Origin: an uncultured Pelagibacteraceae bacterium
GTDB taxonomy: Bacteria > Pseudomonadota > Alphaproteobacteria > Pelagibacterales > Pelagibacteraceae
Direction: 5' to 3'
Length of the DNA: 64,000 nt
NCBI GenBank assembly: GCA_902572605.1
Contig: CACGGD010000002.1
Span: forward strand, 62,001-126,000
Shown here: in pieces, positions 18,851 through 26,766 of the stretch
Layout: each line of letters begins with the position of its first letter
Numbering within the stretch: the first letter of the stretch is position 1
Notes under the pieces: model-generated
Seen by the model: only the letters and a program-made list of their open reading frames with translations
What the model was told of the DNA's origin: nothing
The model's database searches: none
Translations under genes and position numbers: made by a program

Positions 18851-18864
18851 AGAACCTATGTTCT
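18851..18864. promoter_or_regulatory. Palindrome AGAAC-N4-GTTCT upstream of the ATP-grasp gene, candidate operator
   Basis: A perfect 14-base inverted repeat, AGAACCTATGTTCT, lies four bases before the ATG of the ATP-grasp gene. A minus-strand TATAAT at 18895-18900 would start transcription around 18888, putting the palindrome in the leader. GAAC-N4-GTTC is the form of the Gram-positive LexA box, not the alphaproteobacterial direct repeat, so the cognate regulator is unknown. Confidence 0.4.
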
Positions 18865-18911
18865 TTACAATTTAACCTTCGATTTAGTTATTTTATTATA
18901 GAAGGCTTGAA

Positions 18912-19007
18912 TTAGCTTCTACAAGTACAGTCTAAATAAGAACAATTACCTGCACAGCTTCCATGGCAGTTACATTTACAATTACACTTTTTTGTTCTTT
19001 TAGACAT
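18912..19007 (-). CDS. 31-residue Cys-rich, metallothionein-like peptide
   Basis: A short frame from ATG 19007 to TAA 18912. Of 31 residues eight are cysteine (8, 10, 12, 14, 18, 22, 27, 29) and one is histidine (15), with a basic start MSKRTKK and a CNCKCNCH run. The CxCxCxC spacing is what metal-thiolate proteins use, so zinc or copper binding is plausible. No family was recognised. It has a TATAAT box at 19023-19028 only about 16 bases before the ATG, and lies between umuC and the ATP-grasp gene, all on the same strand. It could be a metal-binding peptide or a substrate for the ligase; it has no signal peptide. Confidence 0.6.
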   Translation of the reverse strand: MSKRTKKCNCKCNCHGSCAGNCSYLDCTCRS

Positions 19008-19066
19008 TTAATTCAAATGAATATTATATAAACCTTTATTTGCAATCATTTATTTCGACGCACTTA

Positions 19067-20350
19067 TTAAATTGCTAAAACCTCAGGTAAATATGCAAAT
19101 GATGCGGTGTCTATCTTTGAAGAATGTTCTTTTCTCATTTTCCAACTGTTATTTATCCCTGCTTGAGCTACACTAATTGCATTTCTTCCATACTTAGCAT
19201 TTGTAAAATCTATTGCCTTCATTAAAGTTTGTGACTTATTTTCTATGATTGGTGCTAATAAGTTTAATTCATTTTCACTTGAGTCTGCTAATTTAGATAA
19301 AATAACTCCAGCTTTTTGATAAAAATATCCATATTTATATATTTTTTTTAATCCGTCCATTCCTATTTTTACTAACTCTAAGCTGTTACTTGTAGAAACT
19401 GGCAAATCAATAGTAACGGAATTTGAATAATATTTTCTATTTTTATCAAAAGGGCTTGTTCTAATAAATATAGTTATTGATCTTGTTGTTTGTTTATCAT
19501 TTCTAATTTTTTCAGCTGCATTTAAGCAGTGAGTAGTAATAGATTCTTGTAACTTCTCTAAACTTTCAACTTTTTTTCCAAATGATCTCGAAACACAACA
19601 GCTTTTTCTTTTAGTTTCTTGTGTTTCTAAATTAATGCATGGAATTCCTCTTAGCTCCATTACTGTTTTTGCTCCTAGAACATTTGTACTTTTCCTAACC
19701 CAACTATTAGATATATTCTTTAATTTATAAGCTGTTTCTATTCCATTCTTTATATACAATTTAGATAATTGTTTTCCAACTCCCCAAACTTCTGAGATAT
19801 GAAAATTTTTTAAATTTTCATCTACATTTTCCTTTAAATAGATAACTCCAGTTTTGTTTTTTTTTGCTATATGATTAGCTATCTTGCTTAGAGTTTTTGT
19901 ATTAGAGATCCCAACACTTGTCGGTATACCTGTCCATTTTAAGACTCTCGCCCTTATCTTTTTTCCATAATTTTCTACTTCTTTCTCTTCAACATGTGAT
20001 AAATCTACGAATGCTTCATCTATCGAATAAATTTCAATTTTATTTGAAAAAGATCTTAAAGTTTTCATTACTCTTCTAGAAATATCTCCGTATAATGCAT
20101 AGTTCGAAGAAAAAATATAAACATTATTTTTTTTAACAAGTTCTTTAACTTTAAAATATGGTTCCCCCATTTTAATTCCAATTTTTTTTGCTTCTGTAGA
20201 TCTCGAAATAACACAACCGTCATTATTAGAAAGTACAACAACTGGTTTACTTTTTATCTTTGGATTAAACAATCTTTCGCATGAAACATAAAATGAATTG
20301 CAATCTATTAAAGCAACTTTATTTCGTTTACTGCTGTTTATGTATGACAT
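19067..20350 (-). CDS. umuC: Error-prone DNA polymerase V catalytic subunit UmuC
   Basis: Y-family polymerase for translesion synthesis. The palm motif ALIDCNSFYVSCERLF carries D16; NNDGCVISRSTEAKKIGIKMGEPYF is the fingers region; YSIDEAFVDLS carries D111 and E112. A helix-hairpin-helix region (VWGVGKQLSKLY) and the little-finger domain follow. The 427-residue length is normal. Its start lies 23 bases inside umuD, as in umuDC operons elsewhere, and the pair should be SOS-controlled through the LexA-type box before umuD. Confidence 0.96.
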   Translation of the reverse strand: MSYINSSKRNKVALIDCNSFYVSCERLFNPKIKSKPVVVLSNNDGCVISRSTEAKKIGIKMGEPYFKVKELVKKNNVYIFSSNYALYGDISRRVMKTLRSFSNKIEIYSIDEAFVDLSHVEEKEVENYGKKIRARVLKWTGIPTSVGISNTKTLSKIANHIAKKNKTGVIYLKENVDENLKNFHISEVWGVGKQLSKLYIKNGIETAYKLKNISNSWVRKSTNVLGAKTVMELRGIPCINLETQETKRKSCCVSRSFGKKVESLEKLQESITTHCLNAAEKIRNDKQTTRSITIFIRTSPFDKNRKYYSNSVTIDLPVSTSNSLELVKIGMDGLKKIYKYGYFYQKAGVILSKLADSSENELNLLAPIIENKSQTLMKAIDFTNAKYGRNAISVAQAGINNSWKMRKEHSSKIDTASFAYLPEVLAI

Positions 20351-20723
20351 ACGTTACCACTCCCCAAATTATTATTTCTGGATTTTCTGTGAGATTAATT
20401 TTATCTAATATATTTTTTGATCCTGAAGTAAGGTAACTAAGTTTCTTTTCCTTGATCAAGGTTTTTACTACAAGTTCTTCATTTACATTTGCTATTACAG
20501 TTGAAAAATTTTTTGGATCTATGCTCTTATCTACTATTAACAAGTCACCATGATAAATTCCTACGTTCGTCATAGACTTTCCTTGTACTCTTATTATAAA
20601 TGTTGCTGGTGCATTTTTTATAAGGTGTGAATTAAGATCTATGTCATCTTCAATATAATCAGTTGCAGGTGAAGGAAAACCAGCTCCTACTTTATGTAAA
20701 TAATATGGTATTGTTAATTTCAT
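20328..20723 (-). CDS. umuD: UmuD, LexA-like self-cleaving subunit of DNA polymerase V
   Basis: S24-family autoprotease that, once trimmed with RecA help, activates UmuC. The cleavage site is the A14-G15 bond in GAGFPSPATDYIE, the nucleophile is S50 in VQGKSMTNVGI and the general base is K87 in NEELVVKTL. 131 residues is typical. A TTGACT/TATAAA promoter and a GTTC-N7-GTTC operator sit directly upstream. Together with umuC it forms an inducible mutagenic repair unit. Confidence 0.95.
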   Translation of the reverse strand: MKLTIPYYLHKVGAGFPSPATDYIEDDIDLNSHLIKNAPATFIIRVQGKSMTNVGIYHGDLLIVDKSIDPKNFSTVIANVNEELVVKTLIKEKKLSYLTSGSKNILDKINLTENPEIIIWGVVTYVIHKQQ

Positions 20724-20726
20724 AAT

Positions 20727-20771
20727 GTTCTTGTTTTGTTCTTTATAGAGTATAAAACTACTTCAAGTCAA
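20727..20771 (-). promoter_or_regulatory. umuDC promoter with alphaproteobacterial LexA (SOS) box
   Basis: On the minus strand: -35 TTGACT (20771-20766), 18-base spacer, -10 TATAAA (20747-20742), then GAAC-AAAACAA-GAAC at 20741-20727. The last is an exact match to the GTTC-N7-GTTC direct repeat bound by alphaproteobacterial LexA. It lies immediately after the -10, over the transcription start and just three bases before the umuD ATG, a good position for repression. Confidence 0.8.
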
Positions 20772-20830
20772 GTCATTAATTGGGTCAATATGCATTTAGA
20801 TTTAATAAAAAAAAATAAGTAAAAGACATT

Positions 20831-21598
20831 ATGAAAAAATTTTTAGTAATAATTTGCTTATTAATCATATCGTCTGCAGCTAATGCGGAATCGAAATTAC
20901 AAACAATAAAAAAAAATGGAGAATTAAGAGTTGGCACAACTGGTGACTGGGACCCAATGTCAATGAAAGATCCGGCAACAAATAAATATAAAGGATTTGA
21001 TATTGATGTGATGAATGAACTAGCTAAAGATTTAGGAGTAAAAGTAAAATTTATTCCTGCTGAATGGAAAACAATAGTAGCTGGGATAACAGCTGATAGA
21101 TACGATATTTCTACAAGTGTAACTAAAACACCTAAAAGAGCCGAAGTAGCTGGATTTACAGCCACTTATTATAAGTATGGAACCGTTCCATTGGTTCTCA
21201 AAAAAAATCTAAAAAAATTTCCAACTTGGGATTCATTAAATAACAAGAAAGTCACAATAGCCACAACATTGGGAACATCTCAGGAAGAGAAAGCAAAAGA
21301 ATTTTTTCCAAAATCTAAACTTAAATCCGTTGAAGCTCCAGCTAGAGATTTTCAAGAGGTTTTGGCCGGACGAGCAGACGGAAATATTACAAGTTCTCTT
21401 GAGGCTAATAAATTAATTATTAAGTATCCTCAATTAGCTATAGTGCCTGATGGGGGAAAAAACCCTGCATTTTTAGCGATGATGGTTCCAAAAGGTGACA
21501 AGATTTGGAATGATTACGTCAGCAATTGGATTAAGAGAAAGAAAGCTTCTGGATTTTTTATGACTTTGGAAGCTAAATATAATTTTAAAAGCCTATAA
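20831..21598 (+). CDS. ABC transporter periplasmic substrate-binding protein (family 3, polar amino acid type)
   Basis: A 255-residue exported protein: signal peptide 1-19 ([12 protein letters not shown]), then a type II periplasmic-binding fold with [46 protein letters not shown] and a [15 protein letters not shown] hinge region. The family binds amino acids or related compounds. The substrate cannot be told, and cyclohexadienyl-dehydratase-like relatives also exist in this fold. It is followed after 41 bases by the matching permease. It is divergent from umuD with about 107 bases between them. Confidence 0.85.
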   Translation: MKKFLVIICLLIISSAANAESKLQTIKKNGELRVGTTGDWDPMSMKDPATNKYKGFDIDVMNELAKDLGVKVKFIPAEWKTIVAGITADRYDISTSVTKTPKRAEVAGFTATYYKYGTVPLVLKKNLKKFPTWDSLNNKKVTIATTLGTSQEEKAKEFFPKSKLKSVEAPARDFQEVLAGRADGNITSSLEANKLIIKYPQLAIVPDGGKNPAFLAMMVPKGDKIWNDYVSNWIKRKKASGFFMTLEAKYNFKSL

Positions 21599-21639
21599 TT
21601 TAAGTTTAAATACTCTTAATTTACAAATATAATCTTAAG

Positions 21640-22374
21640 GTGAAATTTTTAAGATTAATTGCAATATTTTTTTTTCTACAGGGATGCAGTTCAGATTATG
21701 AATGGGGTTGGTACATCCTTAGTCCTAATAATGTCGAAGGCTTAACTAATCTAAAATTTTTGGTTAGTGGTATTACTACCACAATTTATATTTCTGTAGT
21801 TTCAATTATTCTAGCAATGATTATCGGCTTAATAGTCGCTTTACCATCTCTCTCAAAAAATAAATTTCTAAGTTATTTTAATATAACTTATGTAGAAATT
21901 GTTAGAGCCATTCCGCTATTAGTATTAATACTTTGGATTTACTATGGTCTTCCAATTATGTTAGGAGTAAGCTTCTCCCCTTTTGTGTCTGGTATAATTG
22001 CTTTAACAATTAGTGAAAGTGCATTTCAAGCAGAAATTTTCAGGGCTGGTATTAATTCAATTAGCAAAGGTCAGCATGAAATATCAGAGTCACTAGGTAT
22101 GAGTTTTTGGAAAAAAATGAGACTCGTAATTCTCCCCCAAGCTATAAAAGTGGTATTACCTGCAATGGGCAACCAATTTGTCTATGTATTAAAAATGTCT
22201 TCATTAGTGTCAATTATTGGTATTGCTGATCTAACTAGAAAAGCTAATGAACTTGTTACAACTACTTATAGACCACTGGAAATTTATACTTTTCTTATTC
22301 TTGAGTACCTAGTTTTGATCTTAGTTGTATCTTATTTTGTTAGAAAGTTGGAAAATAAATTAAAATACAAATAA
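21640..22374 (+). CDS. ABC transporter permease, polar amino acid (HisM/GlnP) type
   Basis: A 244-residue inner-membrane permease with the family motif around ESAFQAEIFRAGINSISKGQHEISESLGMSFWKKMRLVILPQ-like EAA loop (positions about 125-165) and about five membrane segments. The start is GTG at 21640. The N-terminus is odd: LIAIFFFLQGCSS looks like a lipoprotein signal with a lipobox. No ATPase gene accompanies it, so the ATPase must be encoded elsewhere or shared. It overlaps the convergent MATE gene by 15 bases. Confidence 0.87.
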   Translation: MKFLRLIAIFFFLQGCSSDYEWGWYILSPNNVEGLTNLKFLVSGITTTIYISVVSIILAMIIGLIVALPSLSKNKFLSYFNITYVEIVRAIPLLVLILWIYYGLPIMLGVSFSPFVSGIIALTISESAFQAEIFRAGINSISKGQHEISESLGMSFWKKMRLVILPQAIKVVLPAMGNQFVYVLKMSSLVSIIGIADLTRKANELVTTTYRPLEIYTFLILEYLVLILVVSYFVRKLENKLKYK

Positions 22375-23721
22375 TTTTTTAAAAGATACTCTAAATACTC
22401 TTCTTAAAAAGAATGGGACAAATGTTAATACGACTAAACCCATAACCCAATTAGTGATCATAATTGTATAGAAAATATCCTGATATCCCCCATTCTTAAT
22501 ATTGATCACATACCATAGTGACATAAAAGGTATTAAAGTAAGTCGGAGTATAGTCATATATAAGCTGTAAGTGGGTCTTTTGAGAGCCTGAAATAAAGCT
22601 GAAGTAATAAAGAAGACTGGATATACTGGTCCTATTAATGCAGCAACCTGCAAATAAAGAGCACCTTTTTGAATTACTTGAGGATCGTTTGTAAAAAAAG
22701 ATATAATTAATTCTGATGTTATATAGATAAAAATTCCAGCCATAACCATAAACCCTGAGCCGAACATTAAAGCCTTTCCATAAACTTCTTTAACTCTAAT
22801 ATACATTTTTGCCCCAAAATTTTGACCTGCAATTGATAGAACAGCGGTATTCAATCCTATCACTGGTAAAAGTAAAACTTGTTCAATTCTTACTGCTGTG
22901 CCATAACCTGCTGTAGCTAATTCACCAAACTGGCCTACAAAATAAAAGATATTAAATACACCAAACATAATCATAAGCATGGTAAACATAATTGGAACTG
23001 ACTGTTTAAAAAGTGTGCTTATATATTCTATCTTCGGCTTAAAGCATTCAATGTTAAGATATTTTTTTAATTTACAACAATAAACCTTATTAGCTAGATA
23101 AATTAATCCTATAAATTGAGATACTAGTGTGGCAATTGCTAAACCAGCTATATCAAAAGCAGGGACAAATCCATAACCAAAAACAAATAGAGGATTTAGA
23201 AATATATTTAAAAAAAAAGTAAATATTAAAACATTTCTATAACTTTTTGTATCACCTTGAGCATTTAGAGTTCCATTCAAAGATAATTGAATTAGTACAA
23301 TTATAGCACCAAAAAATATAATGTCTAAATATTCTCGAGTTAAAATAATACTTTCCTCACTTGAACCCATAATTCTTAAAAGTTCATCTGAAAAATTTAA
23401 GCCAAATAGTGTAACGAAAATTGATATTGCTATCGCAAAAACTATAGACTGAGCAACATACATTGAAGCCTTTCTATTTTCCTTGGCACCAATAGAGTTG
23501 CTTATCAATGCAGTTGTTCCTGCTCCAATTCCAACTGCCACTGCAATTGCTATGAAATATATTGGCCACGATTTTGCTATTGCTGCTAACGCTTCAGGGG
23601 AAATTCTTCCTGCCCAATAAGTATCTACAAGATTATAAAATGTTTGAAATAATGATCCAGTGCTGGCAGGAATAGTTACTTTTCTTAATAATTGCCAAAT
23701 CGAACCCTTTGTTAAATCCAT
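22360..23721 (-). CDS. MATE family multidrug/toxin exporter
   Basis: A 453-residue membrane protein with about twelve hydrophobic segments in two halves. Features typical of the MATE family include LLRKVTIPASTGSLFQTFYNLVDTYWAGRISPEALAAIA at the start, GAGTTALISNSIGAKENRKA, and LPVIGLNTAVLSIAGQNFGAK in the second half. Such proteins export cationic compounds in exchange for Na+ or H+. The substrate is unknown. It lies five bases after trhO's region on the same strand, before trhO in position but after it in transcription. Confidence 0.9.
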   Translation of the reverse strand: MDLTKGSIWQLLRKVTIPASTGSLFQTFYNLVDTYWAGRISPEALAAIAKSWPIYFIAIAVAVGIGAGTTALISNSIGAKENRKASMYVAQSIVFAIAISIFVTLFGLNFSDELLRIMGSSEESIILTREYLDIIFFGAIIVLIQLSLNGTLNAQGDTKSYRNVLIFTFFLNIFLNPLFVFGYGFVPAFDIAGLAIATLVSQFIGLIYLANKVYCCKLKKYLNIECFKPKIEYISTLFKQSVPIMFTMLMIMFGVFNIFYFVGQFGELATAGYGTAVRIEQVLLLPVIGLNTAVLSIAGQNFGAKMYIRVKEVYGKALMFGSGFMVMAGIFIYITSELIISFFTNDPQVIQKGALYLQVAALIGPVYPVFFITSALFQALKRPTYSLYMTILRLTLIPFMSLWYVINIKNGGYQDIFYTIMITNWVMGLVVLTFVPFFLRRVFRVSFKKLFVF

Positions 23722-23726
23722 AATAA

Positions 23727-24632
23727 TTAGTATTCCTTTTGGAACTTATGCTTTCTTCCGACTTTTTTAGCAAGGTTAATTTGGCTTTGTCTCATACGAA
23801 ATCTTGATTTTTGAGAGCTAGAGAGTGTGTCATAACAACTTGGACAGGATACACCCTCTTCATATTTGTTTGATTTACTATCGTTTGTAGAAATTGGTGT
23901 TCGGCAACCACTACACATAGAGAAAGTTCCTTGTTTAAGTTTATGTTTAAGTGAGACTCGATTGTCAAAAACATAGCACTCTCCTTCCCATAAACTGTCT
24001 TTTCTTTTTATTTTCTTTAAATAATTTAGTATCCCGCCTTTAAGCTGAAAGACATTTTTAAAACCTTTCTTTTTTAAAAATATAGAAGCTTTTTCACATC
24101 TAATTCCTCCAGTGCAAAACATTGCAACAGGTTTAGTTTTTTTGATCTTTTTTAAATATTTAGGAAAATCTCTAAAATTTTGTATTTTAGGATTAATTGA
24201 ATTTTTAAAAGTCCCAACATCATATTCAAATGGTTTTCTAGCATCTATTACTAATGTTTCTTTATTTGAAATAAGTCTATTCCAAGATTTAACTGAAATA
24301 TATTTATTTAATTTTTTATTTTTTGGATTAATCTTTAATCCTAATGGAACTACTTCTTTTTTAATTTTTATTTTTCCTTTGTGAAATGGTTGAAAATTGC
24401 TTGAAGAAATGTTTCTACTATCAAAATCTTTGAATTTAAATTCTTGTTTTAATCTTTTAATAACGTCTCTTATATTTTTTTTATCACCAGCAATAGTTCC
24501 GTTTAGTCCTTCTGAAGAAAAAATTATTGTACCTTTTATATTCTTTTTGGAAAACTCCTCTTGAAATAAAGACTTATATTTTTTTAATGATTTAATCTTT
24601 TTAAACTTATAAAACCCAAATACAATAAACAT
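23727..24632 (-). CDS. trhO: tRNA uridine(34) hydroxylase (rhodanese-domain TrhO)
   Basis: Hydroxylates U34 in some tRNA anticodons, oxygen-dependent. The acylphosphatase-like N-terminal domain (GTIIFSSEGLNGTIAG about 34-49) precedes a rhodanese domain with the active cysteine C173 in AMFCTGGIRCEKAS. The C-terminal tail has paired cysteines (MCSGCRTPIS ... VSCPSC), likely metal-binding. At 301 residues it is normal for YceA/TrhO. It overlaps the upstream methyltransferase by one base. Confidence 0.93.
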   Translation of the reverse strand: MFIVFGFYKFKKIKSLKKYKSLFQEEFSKKNIKGTIIFSSEGLNGTIAGDKKNIRDVIKRLKQEFKFKDFDSRNISSSNFQPFHKGKIKIKKEVVPLGLKINPKNKKLNKYISVKSWNRLISNKETLVIDARKPFEYDVGTFKNSINPKIQNFRDFPKYLKKIKKTKPVAMFCTGGIRCEKASIFLKKKGFKNVFQLKGGILNYLKKIKRKDSLWEGECYVFDNRVSLKHKLKQGTFSMCSGCRTPISTNDSKSNKYEEGVSCPSCYDTLSSSQKSRFRMRQSQINLAKKVGRKHKFQKEY

Positions 24633-25285
24633 TATTTTTTAATACAAATTGTAAACCCATCACCAATAGGAATAATATTTTTTATTACTCTGTTATCTTG
24701 TTTAACGTGATTATTAAATTCCCTCATAATATTGGTAAATTTATCTTTTTTAGAGTCATCAGCAACTTCTCCATGCCATAAAACATTATCAATTATTATA
24801 AGACCATTTTTATCAATCAAATCAACACAAGTATCATAATAAATAAGGTAGTTTTCTTTATCAGCGTCTATGAAAATTAAATCAAATTTCTGGTTAGAGT
24901 TTTTTAATTCTTTCAAACTCTCAGTGGCAGGTTTGATAATTTGTTTAATTCTATTTTCATTTGCCTTATCATAAAAGAATTTAGCTTTATTGCTAAACTC
25001 ATGATTTTTATCTAAACTAATTAGAGTTCCATCAGAAGGAAGTGCTAAAGCCATAGATAAAGCGCTAAAACCTGTAAAACTTCCAATCTCTAAGATTTTT
25101 TTAATATTTGAAATTTTAACTATCGTTTGCAGAAATTGAGCTTGTGATATCGATATTTGTAATCTTTTCTGATCTCCAAGACTTATATTATATTGAATTA
25201 TTTCATTCTGAACACTAGTTAAACTTTCTGAGTGATTAATAATATACTGTTCAAGATTGTAAGTTAAATCTAATTTTTTAGGCAT
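24632..25285 (-). CDS. Class I SAM-dependent O-methyltransferase (catechol/caffeoyl-CoA type)
   Basis: 217 residues of Rossmann-type methyltransferase. The SAM loop is KILEIGSFTGFSALSMA, the acidic residue after strand 2 is in TLISLDKN, and the metal-site region is FDLIFIDADKENYLIYYD with GLIIIDNVLWHGEV. This belongs to the divalent-metal O-methyltransferase family (including bacterial YrrM/TrmR, a tRNA methyltransferase). Given its neighbour trhO, a tRNA 5-methoxyuridine role is possible: hydroxylation of U34 by TrhO then methylation. That is inference; the family also methylates small catechols. Confidence 0.82.
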   Translation of the reverse strand: MPKKLDLTYNLEQYIINHSESLTSVQNEIIQYNISLGDQKRLQISISQAQFLQTIVKISNIKKILEIGSFTGFSALSMALALPSDGTLISLDKNHEFSNKAKFFYDKANENRIKQIIKPATESLKELKNSNQKFDLIFIDADKENYLIYYDTCVDLIDKNGLIIIDNVLWHGEVADDSKKDKFTNIMREFNNHVKQDNRVIKNIIPIGDGFTICIKK

Positions 25286-25287
25286 AA

Positions 25288-26766
25288 TTAGCCTGTTAAA
25301 AGTTTTTTTAGAATTTCATTTGTCAACTGAGGATTAGCTTTTCCACCTGATAACTTCATAACTTCACCGACAAAAAATCCAAATAATTTTTCCTTTCCTG
25401 CTTTATACTGGTCAACTTTATCTTTGTTCTTGGTTAATATTTGATTAATCATTTTTTCTAATTCTTTAGGATCACTTTGTTGTTTCATGCCTTTTGACTC
25501 AATAATCTTTTTAGGATTATCTCCACTTTGAACCATGATTTCGAAGACTTCTTTTGCTATCCTGCCAGAAATTTCACTTGATTTAATTGATTTTACTAAC
25601 TCAGCTAAATTTTTTGCAGATACTGGTGAAGTTAAAATACTAAGGCCCTTATCATTTAACATCGCAAATAAATCTCCCATCATCCAATTTGCAGCAAGTT
25701 TTTTATCAGATAGTTTAGCAACTTCCTCATAGTAATCAGAAATAGCTTTTTCTGAAACTAATACATTTGCTTCGTAAGGACTTAATCCATATTCTTTTAT
25801 AAATCTTTCTTTTTTTTTATCCGGTAATTCAGGTAGGGACTTTTTTAAATCATCGACCATTTTTTTTTCAAGTGTTAGTGGTAAAAGATCAGGGTCTGGA
25901 AAATATCTGTAATCATGTGCATCTTCTTTTGATCTCATAGATCTAGTTTCATTTTTTTTTGTGTCAAAAAGTCTTGTTTCTTGTTCTATATTTTTTCCAT
26001 TATCTAATAGTTCAACTTGTCTCTTTGCCTCATATTCAATGGCCATTTGCATGAATTTAATTGAATTAACATTTTTAATTTCACATCTAGTACCAAGTTT
26101 TTTATCACCGACTTTTCTTACAGAAACATTTACATCTGCTCTTAAAGATCCTTCTTGCATGTTTCCATCGCAAGTACCTAAATATCTCATAATAGTTCTG
26201 AGTTTTTTAATATAAGCGTTTACTTCCTCGGGTGATCTAATGTCAGGTTTGCTTACGATTTCCATTAGAGCAATACCAGAACGATTTAAATCAACGTAAG
26301 TATTTGATGGGTCCATATCATGTATGCTTTTGCCTGCATCTTGTTCTAAATGAAGTCTTTCTATACCAACTTCCTTAGACCCATATGGCATATCCAACAT
26401 AACTTTACCTTCACCAACAATTGGATTTTTATATTGTGATATTTGATAACCTTGTGGTAAGTCAGCGTAAAAGTAATTTTTTCTATCAAATACTGAATAA
26501 TTATTTATTTTAGCATTTAAACCAAGGCCTGTTTTTACTGCTTGTTTAATGCATTCCTCATTAATTACTGGTAACATTCCAGGAAATGCAGAGTCAATTA
26601 AACTAACTTGATTATTTGGATCAGCTCCAAATTTAGTAGATGAACCAGAAAAAAGTTTAGAGTTTGAAAGAACTTGAGCATGTACTTCCAGGCCAATAAT
26701 TACTTCGTACTTACCTTTCTCTCCGTTTATAAAATAATCAAATTTTTCTTTGCTCATGACCACCAT
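25288..26766 (-). CDS. gatB: Aspartyl/glutamyl-tRNA amidotransferase subunit B
   Basis: GatB phosphorylates the Glu or Asp on mischarged tRNA before amide transfer. The N-terminal kinase-like part has [42 protein letters not shown] and [17 protein letters not shown]; the C-terminal YqeY-like tail ends the protein. 492 residues is standard. An ATG three codons in (MSKEKF) is an equally possible start. It overlaps gatA by 13 bases and is the last gene of gatCAB. Confidence 0.96.
   Translation of the reverse strand: MVVMSKEKFDYFINGEKGKYEVIIGLEVHAQVLSNSKLFSGSSTKFGADPNNQVSLIDSAFPGMLPVINEECIKQAVKTGLGLNAKINNYSVFDRKNYFYADLPQGYQISQYKNPIVGEGKVMLDMPYGSKEVGIERLHLEQDAGKSIHDMDPSNTYVDLNRSGIALMEIVSKPDIRSPEEVNAYIKKLRTIMRYLGTCDGNMQEGSLRADVNVSVRKVGDKKLGTRCEIKNVNSIKFMQMAIEYEAKRQVELLDNGKNIEQETRLFDTKKNETRSMRSKEDAHDYRYFPDPDLLPLTLEKKMVDDLKKSLPELPDKKKERFIKEYGLSPYEANVLVSEKAISDYYEEVAKLSDKKLAANWMMGDLFAMLNDKGLSILTSPVSAKNLAELVKSIKSSEISGRIAKEVFEIMVQSGDNPKKIIESKGMKQQSDPKELEKMINQILTKNKDKVDQYKAGKEKLFGFFVGEVMKLSGGKANPQLTNEILKKLLTG

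Noticed and set aside
18851-18864. Calling the GAAC-N4-GTTC palindrome a LexA box
   Set aside because: That geometry belongs to Gram-positive LexA; alphaproteobacterial LexA uses the direct repeat found at umuD. It is kept only as an unassigned operator candidate.
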